Source: Candidatus Melainabacteria bacterium (GTDB lineage: Bacteria; Cyanobacteriota; Vampirovibrionia; Obscuribacterales; Obscuribacteraceae). From it: a DNA stretch of 64,000 nucleotides. Shown piece by piece: positions 35,207-43,827 of this stretch. The translations under genes were made by a program, and so were the position numbers. Position 1 is the first letter of the stretch, and each line of letters starts with the position of its first letter. The notes under the pieces were generated by a model. It had not been told where the DNA came from. It saw only the letters and a list, made by a program, of their open reading frames with translations, and did not search any database. The stretch lies in the NCBI GenBank assembly GCA_003153555.1, contig PLZS01000157.1, positions 44,752-108,751 of the forward strand, in the 5' to 3' direction.

Positions 35207-35818
35207 CTATTTGTTTGCCTGTTTCGAAGCTTTTGATGCTGGCTTCGGCTCCGATGTTGCGACTGGCTTTGCGACACCGATGTGCTTCAGCGCCTCAGCG
35301 TATTCTTTTTTTACGTCGACCAAGTCTCTGGATTTTTGAGTTTCCATCGCTTTGATTGCTTCTTCGTAGAGAGGAATGGACTCCGCCCACTTGCCCTGTT
35401 TGGTTAAAATTCGCGCTTCATTGCGCTCGGTGACTGGAATCATCTGATTGTAATTTCCGTAAGCCTTGCGAAACAATTCCCTCGATCTGTGCAGGTAACT
35501 GGCACATTGACTGTACATCTTCTTGTTTTCATACAGCGACGCCAAATTGTTCAGGCTCACCGCAACTCTGGGGTCGTCAGGACCACAAGCCTCAGCTTCT
35601 CTGAGACCCTCAACAAGGTCGCTTTCCGCCTTGTCCAAATCATTACTCGCCAAAGCCGCTAACCCGGTTTTGTTTTTCGCCTGCCAGGCTGCGGCATGCT
35701 CGGCAGCCACTTTCTCAGGCGACAGCTGAATTTTCTCAGAATTAGGCTTGCAGGAAGCACAGAAGGTTAAGGCGAGTGCTGAAATGAAGACTAAAGTCGG
35801 CAGTTGCGGAAGTTTCAT
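35207..35818 (-). CDS. Exported TPR protein, probable lipoprotein
   Basis: A 203-aa protein from the ATG at 35818 (the frame extends to a TTG at 35830). A signal sequence ends in CASCKPN, a possible but atypical lipobox. TPR units of the A.SL.NLA.LY.....Y..A..Y..R type follow at about 85-130, then an EKQG/ESIPLYEEAIK unit, and a Lys/Ala/Pro-rich tail (PVATSEPKPASKASKQ). It lies about 23 nt upstream of the HerA-like ATPase and is probably co-transcribed with it. No enzymatic function visible. Confidence 0.8.
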   Translation of the reverse strand: MKLPQLPTLVFISALALTFCASCKPNSEKIQLSPEKVAAEHAAAWQAKNKTGLAALASNDLDKAESDLVEGLREAEACGPDDPRVAVSLNNLASLYENKKMYSQCASYLHRSRELFRKAYGNYNQMIPVTERNEARILTKQGKWAESIPLYEEAIKAMETQKSRDLVDVKKEYAEALKHIGVAKPVATSEPKPASKASKQANK

Positions 35819-35987
35819 TGATATATCCAAGCGGTATGAAACTCATATTTTACCCCTTATGCATTTATTTTGCAGTGTTTCGGGGATTGAAACCGCGTGC
35901 ACCATATGCAGTATCAGCAACTGCCGCTTGCCCGAGGTCTTAATCTTGACGTCTAAGCACGCATAAGATAAGAAAAATCAACAAGCT

Positions 35988-36509
35988 TCACTTGGAAGCA
36001 ACTTTTGTCCGTGAAGCCATTTCGCTTACATCTTCCAATTTTTTGGCTATAGCTTTCGCAGTTCTAGACCGCGTGATTCTTTCAGCAAAAGGCATTCTAA
36101 TGCCGGCGTCTGTGCGCGAACTTAACGTCACCGTGGTCTGCTTGCCGTCAGCGCTAGGAGTCAATTCCCACTCGCCTTCAAATGCTATCAACTTGTCCGA
36201 TTTGATCATCGAATATTGAAGCCTCTGCATAGGGATTTCGTGTTCCTTGTAGGTGCAAGTCGCATCCCCAAGGATTGGAATATTTTCAAACTTTTCTTCG
36301 ACGACATAATCACCGCCGCCGCTCGATAGAACTCGTCGGTGAGCGGGGTCATTCTTGCGAATGGTTCTCATCGCTTCCCATACGTCTCGCACTGGAGCGT
36401 TAATAGTGGCACTGCCGGAAACCACTGCGTCAGTGTTACTTGCTTTGACCGGTAACGACGCGAAACTACAAACCAAGCCGCACAAAATCATCTTACGCAC
36501 GTAAGTCAT
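35988..36509 (-). CDS. Secreted SRPBCC/polyketide-cyclase-like protein
   Basis: A 173-aa protein with signal peptide (MILCGLVCSFASLPVKAS) and a single START/SRPBCC-like domain: the opening strand SGSATINAPVRDVWEAM, the YKEHEIPMQRLQYSMIK segment and the GEWELTPSADGKQTTVTL hairpin fit that fold. A GGGAAGGGG site precedes the ATG. Such domains bind small hydrophobic ligands. The ligand is unknown. Family placement is by pattern only. Confidence 0.65.
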   Translation of the reverse strand: MTYVRKMILCGLVCSFASLPVKASNTDAVVSGSATINAPVRDVWEAMRTIRKNDPAHRRVLSSGGGDYVVEEKFENIPILGDATCTYKEHEIPMQRLQYSMIKSDKLIAFEGEWELTPSADGKQTTVTLSSRTDAGIRMPFAERITRSRTAKAIAKKLEDVSEMASRTKVASK

Positions 36510-36752
36510 GTGTAATCCCCTTCCCTCAACTGAATCTGAAGACGCCGGAGGGAAGGTTAGGTTCCAGCGGAAGGGCTATTCATCCTGTTTTTGTACGGAT
36601 AAGCTGATACTTAACGAAACAACTCAGTCGGGAACAAATTTTTAAATAGTTCACATCGGCAGTAGCACGAGCATTGGCTCACTGAATCTCACAAACTTAC
36701 ACTCGCGAACCCGCGCTCGTGCTGTAAATTTCTACTTGAATTAAACTCATAG

Positions 36753-37472
36753 TTAAGCGCCGATTTGATCCTGCATACGCGGCATCCACTCTCGGACTGG
36801 TTTACCGATGTATATAGCTTCTCTATCGGAAAACTGACCAAGACTAATTTTTAAATGGCAAACCTCTCTGTGCAATCTGTTCGTTAGGCTCTTGGTGGCA
36901 ACGGAAGGTAGTTCATTGAACTCATTAACGTATTCGCTTACGTCCACCGGTTTGCCAATCATAATTTTAGCGACGCGATCAGCACCATTTTCTACGTAAC
37001 GAATAGCCATTGGCACTATTGGGACATTCACGCCAATTGCTTGACAGTTCAAGGCGATGCGAGCAGTGCCGCTCTTGAAAGGATGAGTGGTGCCGTCACG
37101 AAAAGTGTTTCCTTCCGGAAAGATAACGAGCACTTCTTTTTTGCGGAATTGATCGAGAATAAAATCATAGGCGCTCCGCGAAGCGGTCGCAGGAAAGGCG
37201 CCGATGCCAGGGATAATCGCGCCCTGAAGACCTTTCATCTCGTTGGGTGAGGCCATGTATATTGAGCGTCGCTCCTCTAACACTTTCTGCACCAAAGGCG
37301 GATCCCAGCGCGAATAATGATTGGCGATCAGGATGTATGAACCGTCCTGCGGTAGGTTTTCCTTGCCTTCAATTTCAACACTGCGGAAGTGGGTTTTAAG
37401 GGCAATATTGTTGATGACATTCAAAATGCCCACGCTATACCAACTCTTCCTATCAACCAACCTTTTTTTCAT
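36753..37472 (-). CDS. plsC: 1-acyl-sn-glycerol-3-phosphate acyltransferase (PlsC family)
   Basis: Transfers an acyl chain to lysophosphatidate in phospholipid synthesis. The HX4D catalytic motif is NHYSRWD (His52, Asp57 from the chosen start), and the glycerol-phosphate-binding motif is FPEGNTFRDG at about 118-127. Both occur at the usual spacing in a 239-aa protein. The start is set at the ATG at 37472, which has GAGG 8 nt upstream; the frame extends 15 codons without such a site. Inner-membrane associated. It may equally be a PlsC paralogue acting on other lipids. It lies downstream of the NCS1 permease gene on the same strand but after a hairpin, so it is likely a separate unit. Confidence 0.9.
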   Translation of the reverse strand: MKKRLVDRKSWYSVGILNVINNIALKTHFRSVEIEGKENLPQDGSYILIANHYSRWDPPLVQKVLEERRSIYMASPNEMKGLQGAIIPGIGAFPATASRSAYDFILDQFRKKEVLVIFPEGNTFRDGTTHPFKSGTARIALNCQAIGVNVPIVPMAIRYVENGADRVAKIMIGKPVDVSEYVNEFNELPSVATKSLTNRLHREVCHLKISLGQFSDREAIYIGKPVREWMPRMQDQIGA

Positions 37473-37590
37473 TGTCTTTTCCTCGAAGATGCCAGCGTTA
37501 TCGCCTGCTATCAACATAGCTCTGAGACAGCGAGCGATGATGAATGGATCAACAGTTCGCAGAGTGTGAGGTTGCAGTGAAGGTTATCCA

Positions 37591-37617
37591 ACGGGGCAGA
37601 GAAGCGCCCAGCCCCGT
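37591..37617 (-). terminator. 7-bp GC-rich hairpin after the NCS1 permease gene
   Basis: ACGGGGC (37591-37597) pairs with GCCCCGT (37611-37617). It is 29 nt past the permease stop on the minus strand, with no T-run; a weak terminator candidate. Confidence 0.4.
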
Positions 37618-37645
37618 GCATCCAAGTTACGACGGTCGCCAGAAC

Positions 37646-39157
37646 CTACGATCCGGCTTCTGTGACTAGCGGCTTTGGCGACCTCGGCATCATGAGGATA
37701 TAAAGAACAGATGAAGTAATGAATCCAACGAACCAGGCATAATCAAATAGCAATTTCAGCTGAGGAATGAACCAGCCAGACCAAGCAATTGCACATCCCA
37801 CCACAGTAGCAGTGACTGCCGCCGGATTCCAACCATTCTTGTATTTGTAGATCCCGTTAGGTAAGTACAAGTCAGCAAGCGATAGTTTTGTCTTTTTGAG
37901 AATCCAGTAGTCAACGATCAAAACACCAGCAATGGAGCCAAGTCCGCCAGAATATCCAACTAACCATTGATAGATGTAGCCTGACGGATCGGCGATCAAT
38001 TTCCACGGTTGCATGAGCACGCCGAGAATCGCCGTGATCAATCCGCCGGTTCTAAAATTGATCCAGCGAGGGAAGGCGTTAGAAAAATCGTTGGCCGGCG
38101 AAACCACATTAGCGGCAATATTCATGGCCAGGGTAGCCACCGCAACAGTAAACATCGCAACGCACACTACCAATGGGTCAGTGAAGAGAGAAATCAAAGA
38201 AATCGGATCCCACAAGTCTTTCATTGCCACTTTGGGATAGATCACCAATGCGGCAGAAGTGACAATCACACCCATCGTCGACAGCAAGGTCATCGCCGCC
38301 GGCAGTGCCACCACTTGACCGATAGTTTGCTCTCTCTGACTGTGTCCATACCGGGTGAAGTCGGGCATGTTTAACGAAAGTGTCGCCCAGAAACCGATCA
38401 TCCCTGTCAGCGAGGGGATAAAAACCTTGATGAAAGAAGGGAAGTCCTGAAACTTACCGGGCTCAGATAGCAAAGTGCCCACTCCGTGAGCGCTATTGAC
38501 GGCCCACCCAACCAGCAGCGCGCACATCAAAAGCACAAAAGGTGCAGCTAAACCCTCAATCTTTTTGAGCAGATCCATACCGCGATAAATAACGAGCACA
38601 TTTAAAGACCAGAAGATCAAGAATGAAATCCATTCTGTCGCTGAATGCTCAAGTAAAACCGGACCGCCAAGCATGGTCGGCCAATCCTTATACAAAGCCG
38701 TAAAGAGTGTGAAAAGAGCTTTTCCACCCAGCCAGGATTGTATGCCGAACCAGCCGCAAGCAACCAGCGCTCGCATCAATGCTGGTACATTCGAACCGAA
38801 TGTGCCGTACGCGGCGCGAGCAAATACAGGAAATGGGATACCATATTTGGTGCCTGGATGTGAGTTCAATAAAATAGGTATCAAGACAATCACATTTCCT
38901 AGCATGATAGTCATGATCGCTTGCCACCAGTTCATTCCGATTGCGATCAGACCCGATGAGAGCATGTATGTGGGAATGCAAGCAGCCATGCCCACCCACA
39001 ATGCTGCGAAATTATAGGTAGTCCAGTTACGCCGAGACACTGCCACTGGTGCCAGATCATGATTGTACAAAGGGCTCGAACTGATCACAGCTTCGTCGCG
39101 CAGTTCAATGCGACCGTCTGGATATTCCTTAACTAAAGTATCCCCATCCAATTCCAT
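37646..39157 (-). CDS. NCS1-family nucleobase:cation symporter, probable cytosine/allantoin-type permease
   Basis: A 503-aa membrane protein with about 12 TM helices of the nucleobase-cation-symport-1 family. Key blocks are the NWTTYNFAALWVGMAACIPTY opening, the SHPGTKYGIPFPVFARAAYG segment, the WFGIQSWLGGKAL loop in TM3, and SLNMPDFTRYG in the middle. The start at the ATG at 39157 is supported by GGAAG 5 nt upstream; the frame extends 5 codons to a TTG. It is divergent, with 116 bp between starts, from the yeast-type cytosine deaminase at 39274. That pairing argues for cytosine or a close base as substrate; the family also takes uracil, allantoin and hydantoins. Confidence 0.9.
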   Translation of the reverse strand: MELDGDTLVKEYPDGRIELRDEAVISSSPLYNHDLAPVAVSRRNWTTYNFAALWVGMAACIPTYMLSSGLIAIGMNWWQAIMTIMLGNVIVLIPILLNSHPGTKYGIPFPVFARAAYGTFGSNVPALMRALVACGWFGIQSWLGGKALFTLFTALYKDWPTMLGGPVLLEHSATEWISFLIFWSLNVLVIYRGMDLLKKIEGLAAPFVLLMCALLVGWAVNSAHGVGTLLSEPGKFQDFPSFIKVFIPSLTGMIGFWATLSLNMPDFTRYGHSQREQTIGQVVALPAAMTLLSTMGVIVTSAALVIYPKVAMKDLWDPISLISLFTDPLVVCVAMFTVAVATLAMNIAANVVSPANDFSNAFPRWINFRTGGLITAILGVLMQPWKLIADPSGYIYQWLVGYSGGLGSIAGVLIVDYWILKKTKLSLADLYLPNGIYKYKNGWNPAAVTATVVGCAIAWSGWFIPQLKLLFDYAWFVGFITSSVLYILMMPRSPKPLVTEAGS

Positions 39158-39273
39158 AATTCTTCCGTTCAAGCTTCAGCATAGATCTCAACCAAGGCAT
39201 AATACTACCCAGATGTTTTCTATAGAACTATTGAAAACCGGCTAAGCGTCCCTCAATACATCACGAGGCTCAG

Positions 39274-39750
39274 ATGACTCAAAGAACAAATCCGCATTCC
39301 GCTGACGAAATGGAGCGCTTTTTGCAGGAAGCAATCGCCGAAGCGAGAAAAGGACTAGAGGAAGGCGGCATTCCAATTGGTTCAGTACTGGTGCGCAACG
39401 GTGAAATAATCGGCAGAGGACACAATAGAAGAGTTCAAAACAATAACCCCACCGCCCATGCCGAGATTGAGTGCTTGAAAAACGCCGGTCGAATAGGAGA
39501 CTATTCAAATACAGTATTGTATTCAACGCTGATGCCGTGCGCGATGTGCGCTGGTGCTTCAGTGCAATTTCGCATTCCCACTGTCGTTGCAGGTGAGAAT
39601 CGAACCTTCAAGAGTGCCGGTGATTGGATGGAATCGATGGGTACGCAAGTAATCGATATGGATTCGGAAGAATGCTTCCAGATCCTTCAAAAATTTGCAA
39701 AAGCCCAACCAGACGTGTGGAACGAGGACATAGGAATTTCTAAAACCTAG
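39274..39750 (+). CDS. Yeast-type (Fcy1-like) cytosine deaminase
   Basis: A 158-aa CDA-fold deaminase closer to fungal cytosine deaminase than to TadA, guanine deaminase or the bacterial CodA amidohydrolase. Zinc/catalytic residues are His62-Ala-Glu64 and Cys89/Cys92 (PCAMC). The colinear fungal features are EGGIPIG (30-36), GRGHN with Asn51, a FKSAG segment (112-116) and the C-terminal W149-N-E-D152-I-G, matching the Trp/Asp that close the yeast active site (Asn51, His62, Glu64, Cys91, Cys94, Trp152, Asp155 in yeast). It should convert cytosine to uracil. It is divergent from an NCS1 permease. GAGG lies 7 nt before the ATG. A related amine substrate cannot be excluded. Confidence 0.88.
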   Translation: MTQRTNPHSADEMERFLQEAIAEARKGLEEGGIPIGSVLVRNGEIIGRGHNRRVQNNNPTAHAEIECLKNAGRIGDYSNTVLYSTLMPCAMCAGASVQFRIPTVVAGENRTFKSAGDWMESMGTQVIDMDSEECFQILQKFAKAQPDVWNEDIGISKT

Positions 39751-39990
39751 TCATCAATCTCGCTCCCTTCGTTACAAACGGCTCAGAGTGCACGATTCCC
39801 AAATCAAACAACCACAAGCCTGAAAACACCCGCCAGTCAAGCGATTGTAGCACTAAGAAAATCTTCCAAATGCTTGCTTAGGGCAACTGCTGGGACTTTT
39901 AAGCGATTTGTGTAAATCGTAGTGTTAAGAGACTCGGCCATTTGGGCATTTAGTGGTAGAACAGAGTTGGGTAGTAAAAGGAGAGCTTCT

Positions 39991-40197
39991 ATGAAAGCGC
40001 CTGCGATAGAAAAGACCCCGGCATCTCAGAAAAAGAAATCATCAACAAAGAGGTCTGCTGCTGCTTTAGCAACATGTCCAACAAATGGAGCAGGCTGGTG
40101 CCCCTATCCGTTTACGATGGAACAGTTGGAGAGAAAGCTGAAAGCTAAGGCTTCTGAAGCGGCTGCGGAAAAGAAGTTAGTCAAATCTGCGAAATAA
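39991..40197 (+). CDS. Small basic protein with a paired-Cys motif (68 aa)
   Basis: A strong AAGGAGAG site 7 nt before the ATG at 39991 marks the start; the frame runs further upstream only by chance. The protein has a Lys/Ser/Thr-rich basic N-terminal half, a central CPTNGAGWCPYPF motif (two Cys, each followed by Pro, seven residues between), then an amphipathic Lys/Ala/Glu helix. It may bind metal or nucleic acid. Not recognised. The plus-strand region from 39751 to here has no other gene. Confidence 0.65.
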   Translation: MKAPAIEKTPASQKKKSSTKRSAAALATCPTNGAGWCPYPFTMEQLERKLKAKASEAAAEKKLVKSAK

Positions 40198-40303
40198 GTA
40201 GGATAGTTTCTACAGAGACTCTGATGCGCTGAGCATCTGGTGGACTTGTGACCGGCGGGTGCATAAACATCCCATGGGCCCCAATCGATTCACCGGGGGT
40301 GAT

Positions 40304-40480
40304 TTAGGCAGCTACTGCTGGTCTTTGTGGTTTCCAAGTAACCAGACAAACTCCGTTTTTGCAAACCGGACCGTTCTGATTTTCGTGCGACTCACTCGCG
40401 ATCTCATTTTTGTCGCTGACCGAAGTATTTTCTGTGCGGCTATTTACTTCGTCGTTCTTTAGAATCTGATGTTTGTTCAT
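40304..40480 (-). CDS. Small acidic-then-basic protein with CKNGVC motif (58 aa)
   Basis: The ATG at 40480 has GGAG 7 nt upstream. The protein is polar and likely disordered for about 35 residues (Asn/Glu/Ser-rich), then ends in GPVCKNGVCLVTWKPQRP, a tight CxxxxC pair in an otherwise hydrophobic/basic tail. Not recognised. It converges with the small basic protein at 39991 and is divergent from the exported protein at 40590. Confidence 0.55.
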   Translation of the reverse strand: MNKHQILKNDEVNSRTENTSVSDKNEIASESHENQNGPVCKNGVCLVTWKPQRPAVAA

Positions 40481-40589
40481 GGTGAGCTCCGTCATACTGA
40501 TCGGGTTCGTTCTCTTTTGTGCCAGGATAATAGTCCTTTAACCAGACCTGGTCGATTGGGGAAATTACTAACACCTGCGTAAAGTTCCC

Positions 40590-41378
40590 ATGCCAAAACC
40601 CCTTGCTACCCGAGGCTCGCCAGCAAAACTATCGTGCACTTTGCTTGTGCTCGGGCTGTTGCTCGGCTTGAGCAGGCATGCAGCCCAGTGTGAACCTCTG
40701 CAGGGACGATTGGAACACGTCCATAAGCTGCCCGCAGTAAGCCACCTGCTCAAACCAGGTATTCACTACGATGAGGCTGCCAACAAAATGCCGGCTTCAA
40801 ATGCCTGGGTTCGGGTTCCTACCTGGCTGGCGGGAACCTGGCTAGTGACACAAGAGACAGCAGTCTTCCGTCAGAACTTTTCCACCGGACAAAGGTCAGA
40901 CGAACATCACACCTTTTCAGCCAGAAACAAATTTGCTTATGGAAAACAAAAAGACAAAATAGGGCAAATCTGGCACTACGTCGGCGTTCCTTACACTTCC
41001 GATACGCAAATTTCCGGAAAGATCGAGTATCACCAAGTAAGGGAAAAAGAAGTGATCGAACAAAGCGACCACAAAGTAGCCGTTCGCAGCAAGGTTTTAG
41101 TTATAAAAGTCAGCAAACCGAGTGGCGAAATTGACCAGACCTATCAACAAGAGAGCATCACCTGGTACAAAGATAATGCCGACGGAACCATCAGCATGGA
41201 GTCGTCCACAAAGGCTTTCAACGCTGACGGCCGCCCAGTCAGCGTTACCCAAAATCGAGCACGCATTCACCGTTTGGCCAAATTCGCTGTGGTTGACGAA
41301 GAATACGGCAAGAATCTAAAAGCACTTTTTCATCAATATCTGATCGCGCAAGGCTGGAACTCACTAATTCCTGATTGA
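40590..41378 (+). CDS. Secreted protein, unknown function
   Basis: A 262-aa protein with an N-terminal signal sequence (SCTLLVLGLLLGLSRHAAQC). The mature part is a single beta-rich domain: WVRVPTWLAGTWLVTQETAVF, FSARNKFAYGKQKDKIGQIWH, a KIEYHQVREKEVIEQSDHKV stretch and TWYKDNADGTISMESSTKAF. This is the pattern of a lipocalin-like or beta-sandwich ligand-binding fold, but no family is recognised. No strong ribosome-binding site was seen for the ATG at 40590. It is monocistronic, with the convergent gene 36 nt beyond. Confidence 0.7.
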   Translation: MPKPLATRGSPAKLSCTLLVLGLLLGLSRHAAQCEPLQGRLEHVHKLPAVSHLLKPGIHYDEAANKMPASNAWVRVPTWLAGTWLVTQETAVFRQNFSTGQRSDEHHTFSARNKFAYGKQKDKIGQIWHYVGVPYTSDTQISGKIEYHQVREKEVIEQSDHKVAVRSKVLVIKVSKPSGEIDQTYQQESITWYKDNADGTISMESSTKAFNADGRPVSVTQNRARIHRLAKFAVVDEEYGKNLKALFHQYLIAQGWNSLIPD

Positions 41379-41414
41379 CTGCGTCAGGAACCCGAGCACA
41401 GGATCGTGACATTA

Positions 41415-41768
41415 TCAAGATTTAGCGGCTGGTTTGTAGGGCTGAAAACCGAGGAATGGAGAACCTTGCCAGTTCCCAGCAGTTACCGTCAACGGTCCGG
41501 CCGCATCCATCTGCAGTTTCAAAATGGTCGGATCAACTGCAACTTGCTTGAGCGATGAATTGTAAATCCAACTCCAATCGACGGAGCAGACTGCTTCTGT
41601 CTGGATCGGCAAATCTCTGTTTGCCACAACGCTGACCACGATTTTCGGACCATCGTTCGCGTCGATCTTCAAACCATATTCGCCCTCAAGCTCGATCGAG
41701 AAATTTCTGAGACTGCTGCTAGCCTTCACTATTTTTTTGCCGATTAAGGTGGAAACATCGTTCGTCAT
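41415..41768 (-). CDS. Hypothetical protein (117 aa)
   Basis: A soluble protein with no recognised family. AGGA stands about 8 nt before the ATG. It begins with a helix (DVSTLIGKKIVKASSSLRNF) followed by beta-strand-like segments (SIELEGEYGLKIDANDGPKIVVSVV) and ends in a WQGSPFLGFQPYKP tail. A compact beta domain is likely. A paired-hairpin element lies upstream, between this gene and the next upstream gene. Confidence 0.65.
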   Translation of the reverse strand: MTNDVSTLIGKKIVKASSSLRNFSIELEGEYGLKIDANDGPKIVVSVVANRDLPIQTEAVCSVDWSWIYNSSLKQVAVDPTILKLQMDAAGPLTVTAGNWQGSPFLGFQPYKPAAKS

Positions 41769-41823
41769 GAATTATCCTGCACAAGAAGATGTGCATTGTA
41801 CATCACCTGGCGCGCGTGGAGCG

Positions 41824-41871
41824 CGGGACTCCAGTCTCGATTCGTAATCATAGGCGACTGTGGACAGTCGC
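41824..41871. repeat. Paired-hairpin element, copy C
   Basis: CGGGAC/GTCTCG (one G-T wobble) around TCCA at 41824-41839, and GCGACTG/CAGTCGC around TGGA at 41854-41871, separated by an ATTCGTAATCATAG spacer. Both stems carry a GACT/AGTC core. It ends just before the stop of the gene at 41883. Confidence 0.6.
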
Positions 41872-41882
41872 GCCATTTCCGA

Positions 41883-42896
41883 CTAGGCGTAGAGATACAG
41901 TCTTATACCTGACGCGCTAAAGCCGAATGAAGTGGCGACTCTTTCTACGACAAAATCAATTACGGCATTCAAACCGGCCGCCTTGAATGTGTGCACCGCA
42001 ATATCAATATTGCCGTTGGATAATTCAACGAATGAATTGTGCAGGGTGTCTGGTTCCACCTCTATTCCAGAGCTTTCCAACCCTAGTCCAATAAGCCAAA
42101 AACGGAAGCTACCCAAAATGTTCAAACCAATGAAACTGAGATCTCGACTGATCAGTCGAATCAATTCGCTATCGTTTGAGGTGATCGCAAATGCCAAAAC
42201 CTGCGCCACGTTCGCGTCATGTTCTTTGTCCGGACACGCAGCCCCGAACGGACGACAGGGCTTAAGGTCGTGCGGCTCGACGACGATTTCCCAGAGGTCG
42301 GATAAAGGCATGCGTCCTTCTATCAAAAACTCATACTGGCAATCCATAAGTAACGAGAATCCATTTGTGCTACGCAAAATAGGGTGACCATATTCAAAAC
42401 AATTTATTTGCTCAAGCGAAGCGGATAGATCACGTGTTGAAAACAATATCCGGATCAAAGGGTCGTGTCCCTCAACCAGAACATCTACCCGATAAGTCCT
42501 GTACTGCAGCATTTCCGAGATACGGAAGCCGAATGCAATCGGTCCATCTTCTTCTCTGCAACCAGGACGTGCTGAAAAGACAATTAGATCTTTTCCACGC
42601 AGCAATTCATTGCGCACGTCGAGTGAACCGGACAAACCACCTTGGCGAACGATGCTAAACGCCTCCCGAAGATGCGCGGAATGATGCAATGAGAGAATTT
42701 GACACAGCCTGTGTTTTTTTCCGAAAGCTGGAATCAGATCGAATCTTGGTATGCAATCGTCGACTGTTGCTTTGAGAGCATCAGCAAACGCCTCCAGCAG
42801 CTTCGGCATATTATCCAAGGCTGCTTTCTGCTCGCGTTCGTCGTGCTCCCAGTCATCTGGAGTGATTGCAAACTTCTGCCATAGAGCTTCGTCCAA
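41883..42896 (-). CDS. Hypothetical protein (337 aa)
   Basis: Not recognised. The start is TTG at 42896 with AGGA about 9 nt upstream. The protein has no signal peptide or TM helix. The N-terminal third is charged and helical (EHDEREQKAALDNMPKLLEAF), the centre is beta-rich (DLIVFSARPGCREEDGPIAFGF, FEYGHPILRSTNGFSLLMDC), and the C-terminal part is helical with hydrophobic segments (LNILGSFRFWLIGLGLESSG). Codon use looks like its neighbours. It could be a ligand-binding or regulatory protein; nothing supports a specific function. Confidence 0.7.
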   Translation of the reverse strand: MDEALWQKFAITPDDWEHDEREQKAALDNMPKLLEAFADALKATVDDCIPRFDLIPAFGKKHRLCQILSLHHSAHLREAFSIVRQGGLSGSLDVRNELLRGKDLIVFSARPGCREEDGPIAFGFRISEMLQYRTYRVDVLVEGHDPLIRILFSTRDLSASLEQINCFEYGHPILRSTNGFSLLMDCQYEFLIEGRMPLSDLWEIVVEPHDLKPCRPFGAACPDKEHDANVAQVLAFAITSNDSELIRLISRDLSFIGLNILGSFRFWLIGLGLESSGIEVEPDTLHNSFVELSNGNIDIAVHTFKAAGLNAVIDFVVERVATSFGFSASGIRLYLYA

Positions 42897-43011
42897 CTAC
42901 AAATTTCCTGCTGAACATGGCTTCGCACTAAGGAGATATACCCGCCCGGATTCAATCTTAGTTCGGGTTTTTCGTGTGCTCAAGCCAAACTAGCAAAACG
43001 GAATGACTCTT

Positions 43012-43398
43012 TTATTTAGCTTTCTCATCGATGTTTTTCTTGGCAGCAGCAGCGTTAGCATCGACTTGGCTTTTATCAGCTTTAACCTGTCGGTCTACAT
43101 CCTTCTTCTCGATATCTTGAGTTTTGTCGGCATGTTCTTTAGCGGCATCAAGAGTCTTTTTGGATAAATCGAGCTCACTTTTGCGATTATCAATTGCTTG
43201 TTCAACTTGCTCGTGTTTGATGTCTGCTGCGCTCTTCAACGCACCACCGCGTTGATCAATTTGCTGCTTCTGTTCATCTTTTTGAAGATCGATGTCCTTC
43301 TTCTGCTCCGCTGTCTCGCGAGCTTTCTCACTACAAGAAGTAAGCAACATAGCCATACTGCAGGCCACAAAAATAGACCTAGCTTTTCCGTCTTTCAT
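43012..43398 (-). CDS. Small coiled-coil lipoprotein
   Basis: A 128-aa protein. The signal peptide ends in a good lipobox, LLTSC (lipidation Cys about residue 22). The mature part is almost entirely charged heptads of Lys/Glu/Asp/Gln/Ala (KKDIDLQKDEQKQQIDQRGG, DIKHEQVEQAIDNRKSELDL), predicting a long helix. GAGAGGG precedes the ATG. A membrane-anchored helical protein, possibly a spacer or envelope stress protein. Function unknown. Confidence 0.8.
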   Translation of the reverse strand: MKDGKARSIFVACSMAMLLTSCSEKARETAEQKKDIDLQKDEQKQQIDQRGGALKSAADIKHEQVEQAIDNRKSELDLSKKTLDAAKEHADKTQDIEKKDVDRQVKADKSQVDANAAAAKKNIDEKAK

Positions 43399-43717
43399 TT
43401 CAAATCCCTCTCAGGTGAGATCCCAGCGATATATCTGTTCCAGGACTAGCTGTGCTGTATAAAAGTTCCCAAATTCGTATTTTATAAGTCCTAAGATAAG
43501 TGTCCACCAGACACCTTCACTAACTCAGATTTGAAAAAAGATGTAGCCTCCTAATTCCTCGACAGCAATTGAACGAGACTTCTCGATCAAATTGTTTTGA
43601 TTGCACGTGCAGTATTTTCCCTTTAAAATCAAGCTCTAACTGCACCACACACAGTGGCATCGTCCGCTCCAGCCTAGAGAACTAGCTCTATGTTGTTGTG
43701 GTCGAATGAGATAATAT
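43399..43717. other. Intergenic region upstream of the GT39-like locus
   Basis: About 320 bases without a supported gene. It contains the palindrome GCACGTGC at 43603-43610 and several AT-rich -10-like stretches (TATAAA, TAAAAT), so it is probably the promoter region for the small membrane ORF and the GT39-like gene. Confidence 0.4.
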
Positions 43718-43816
43718 ATGGTCACGCAGAGGAGAAATAGCATTAACACTTATTTGGTTGCATTGGCGCTAGCTCTTGCGAGTGTGGCGCTCTCAATCGG
43801 TGGACTATTGTTTTAA
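43718..43816 (+). CDS. Possible 32-residue single-TM micro-protein
   Basis: The frame ATG at 43718 to TAA at 43816 encodes MVTQRRNSIN followed by one hydrophobic helix (YLVALALALASVALSIGGLLF). It ends 11 nt before the GTG of the GT39-like gene, with an AAGGA between them, suggesting a leader or co-expressed small membrane protein. Its own ribosome-binding site is weak. Confidence 0.4.
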   Translation: MVTQRRNSINTYLVALALALASVALSIGGLLF

Positions 43817-43827
43817 GGATCGTTCGC

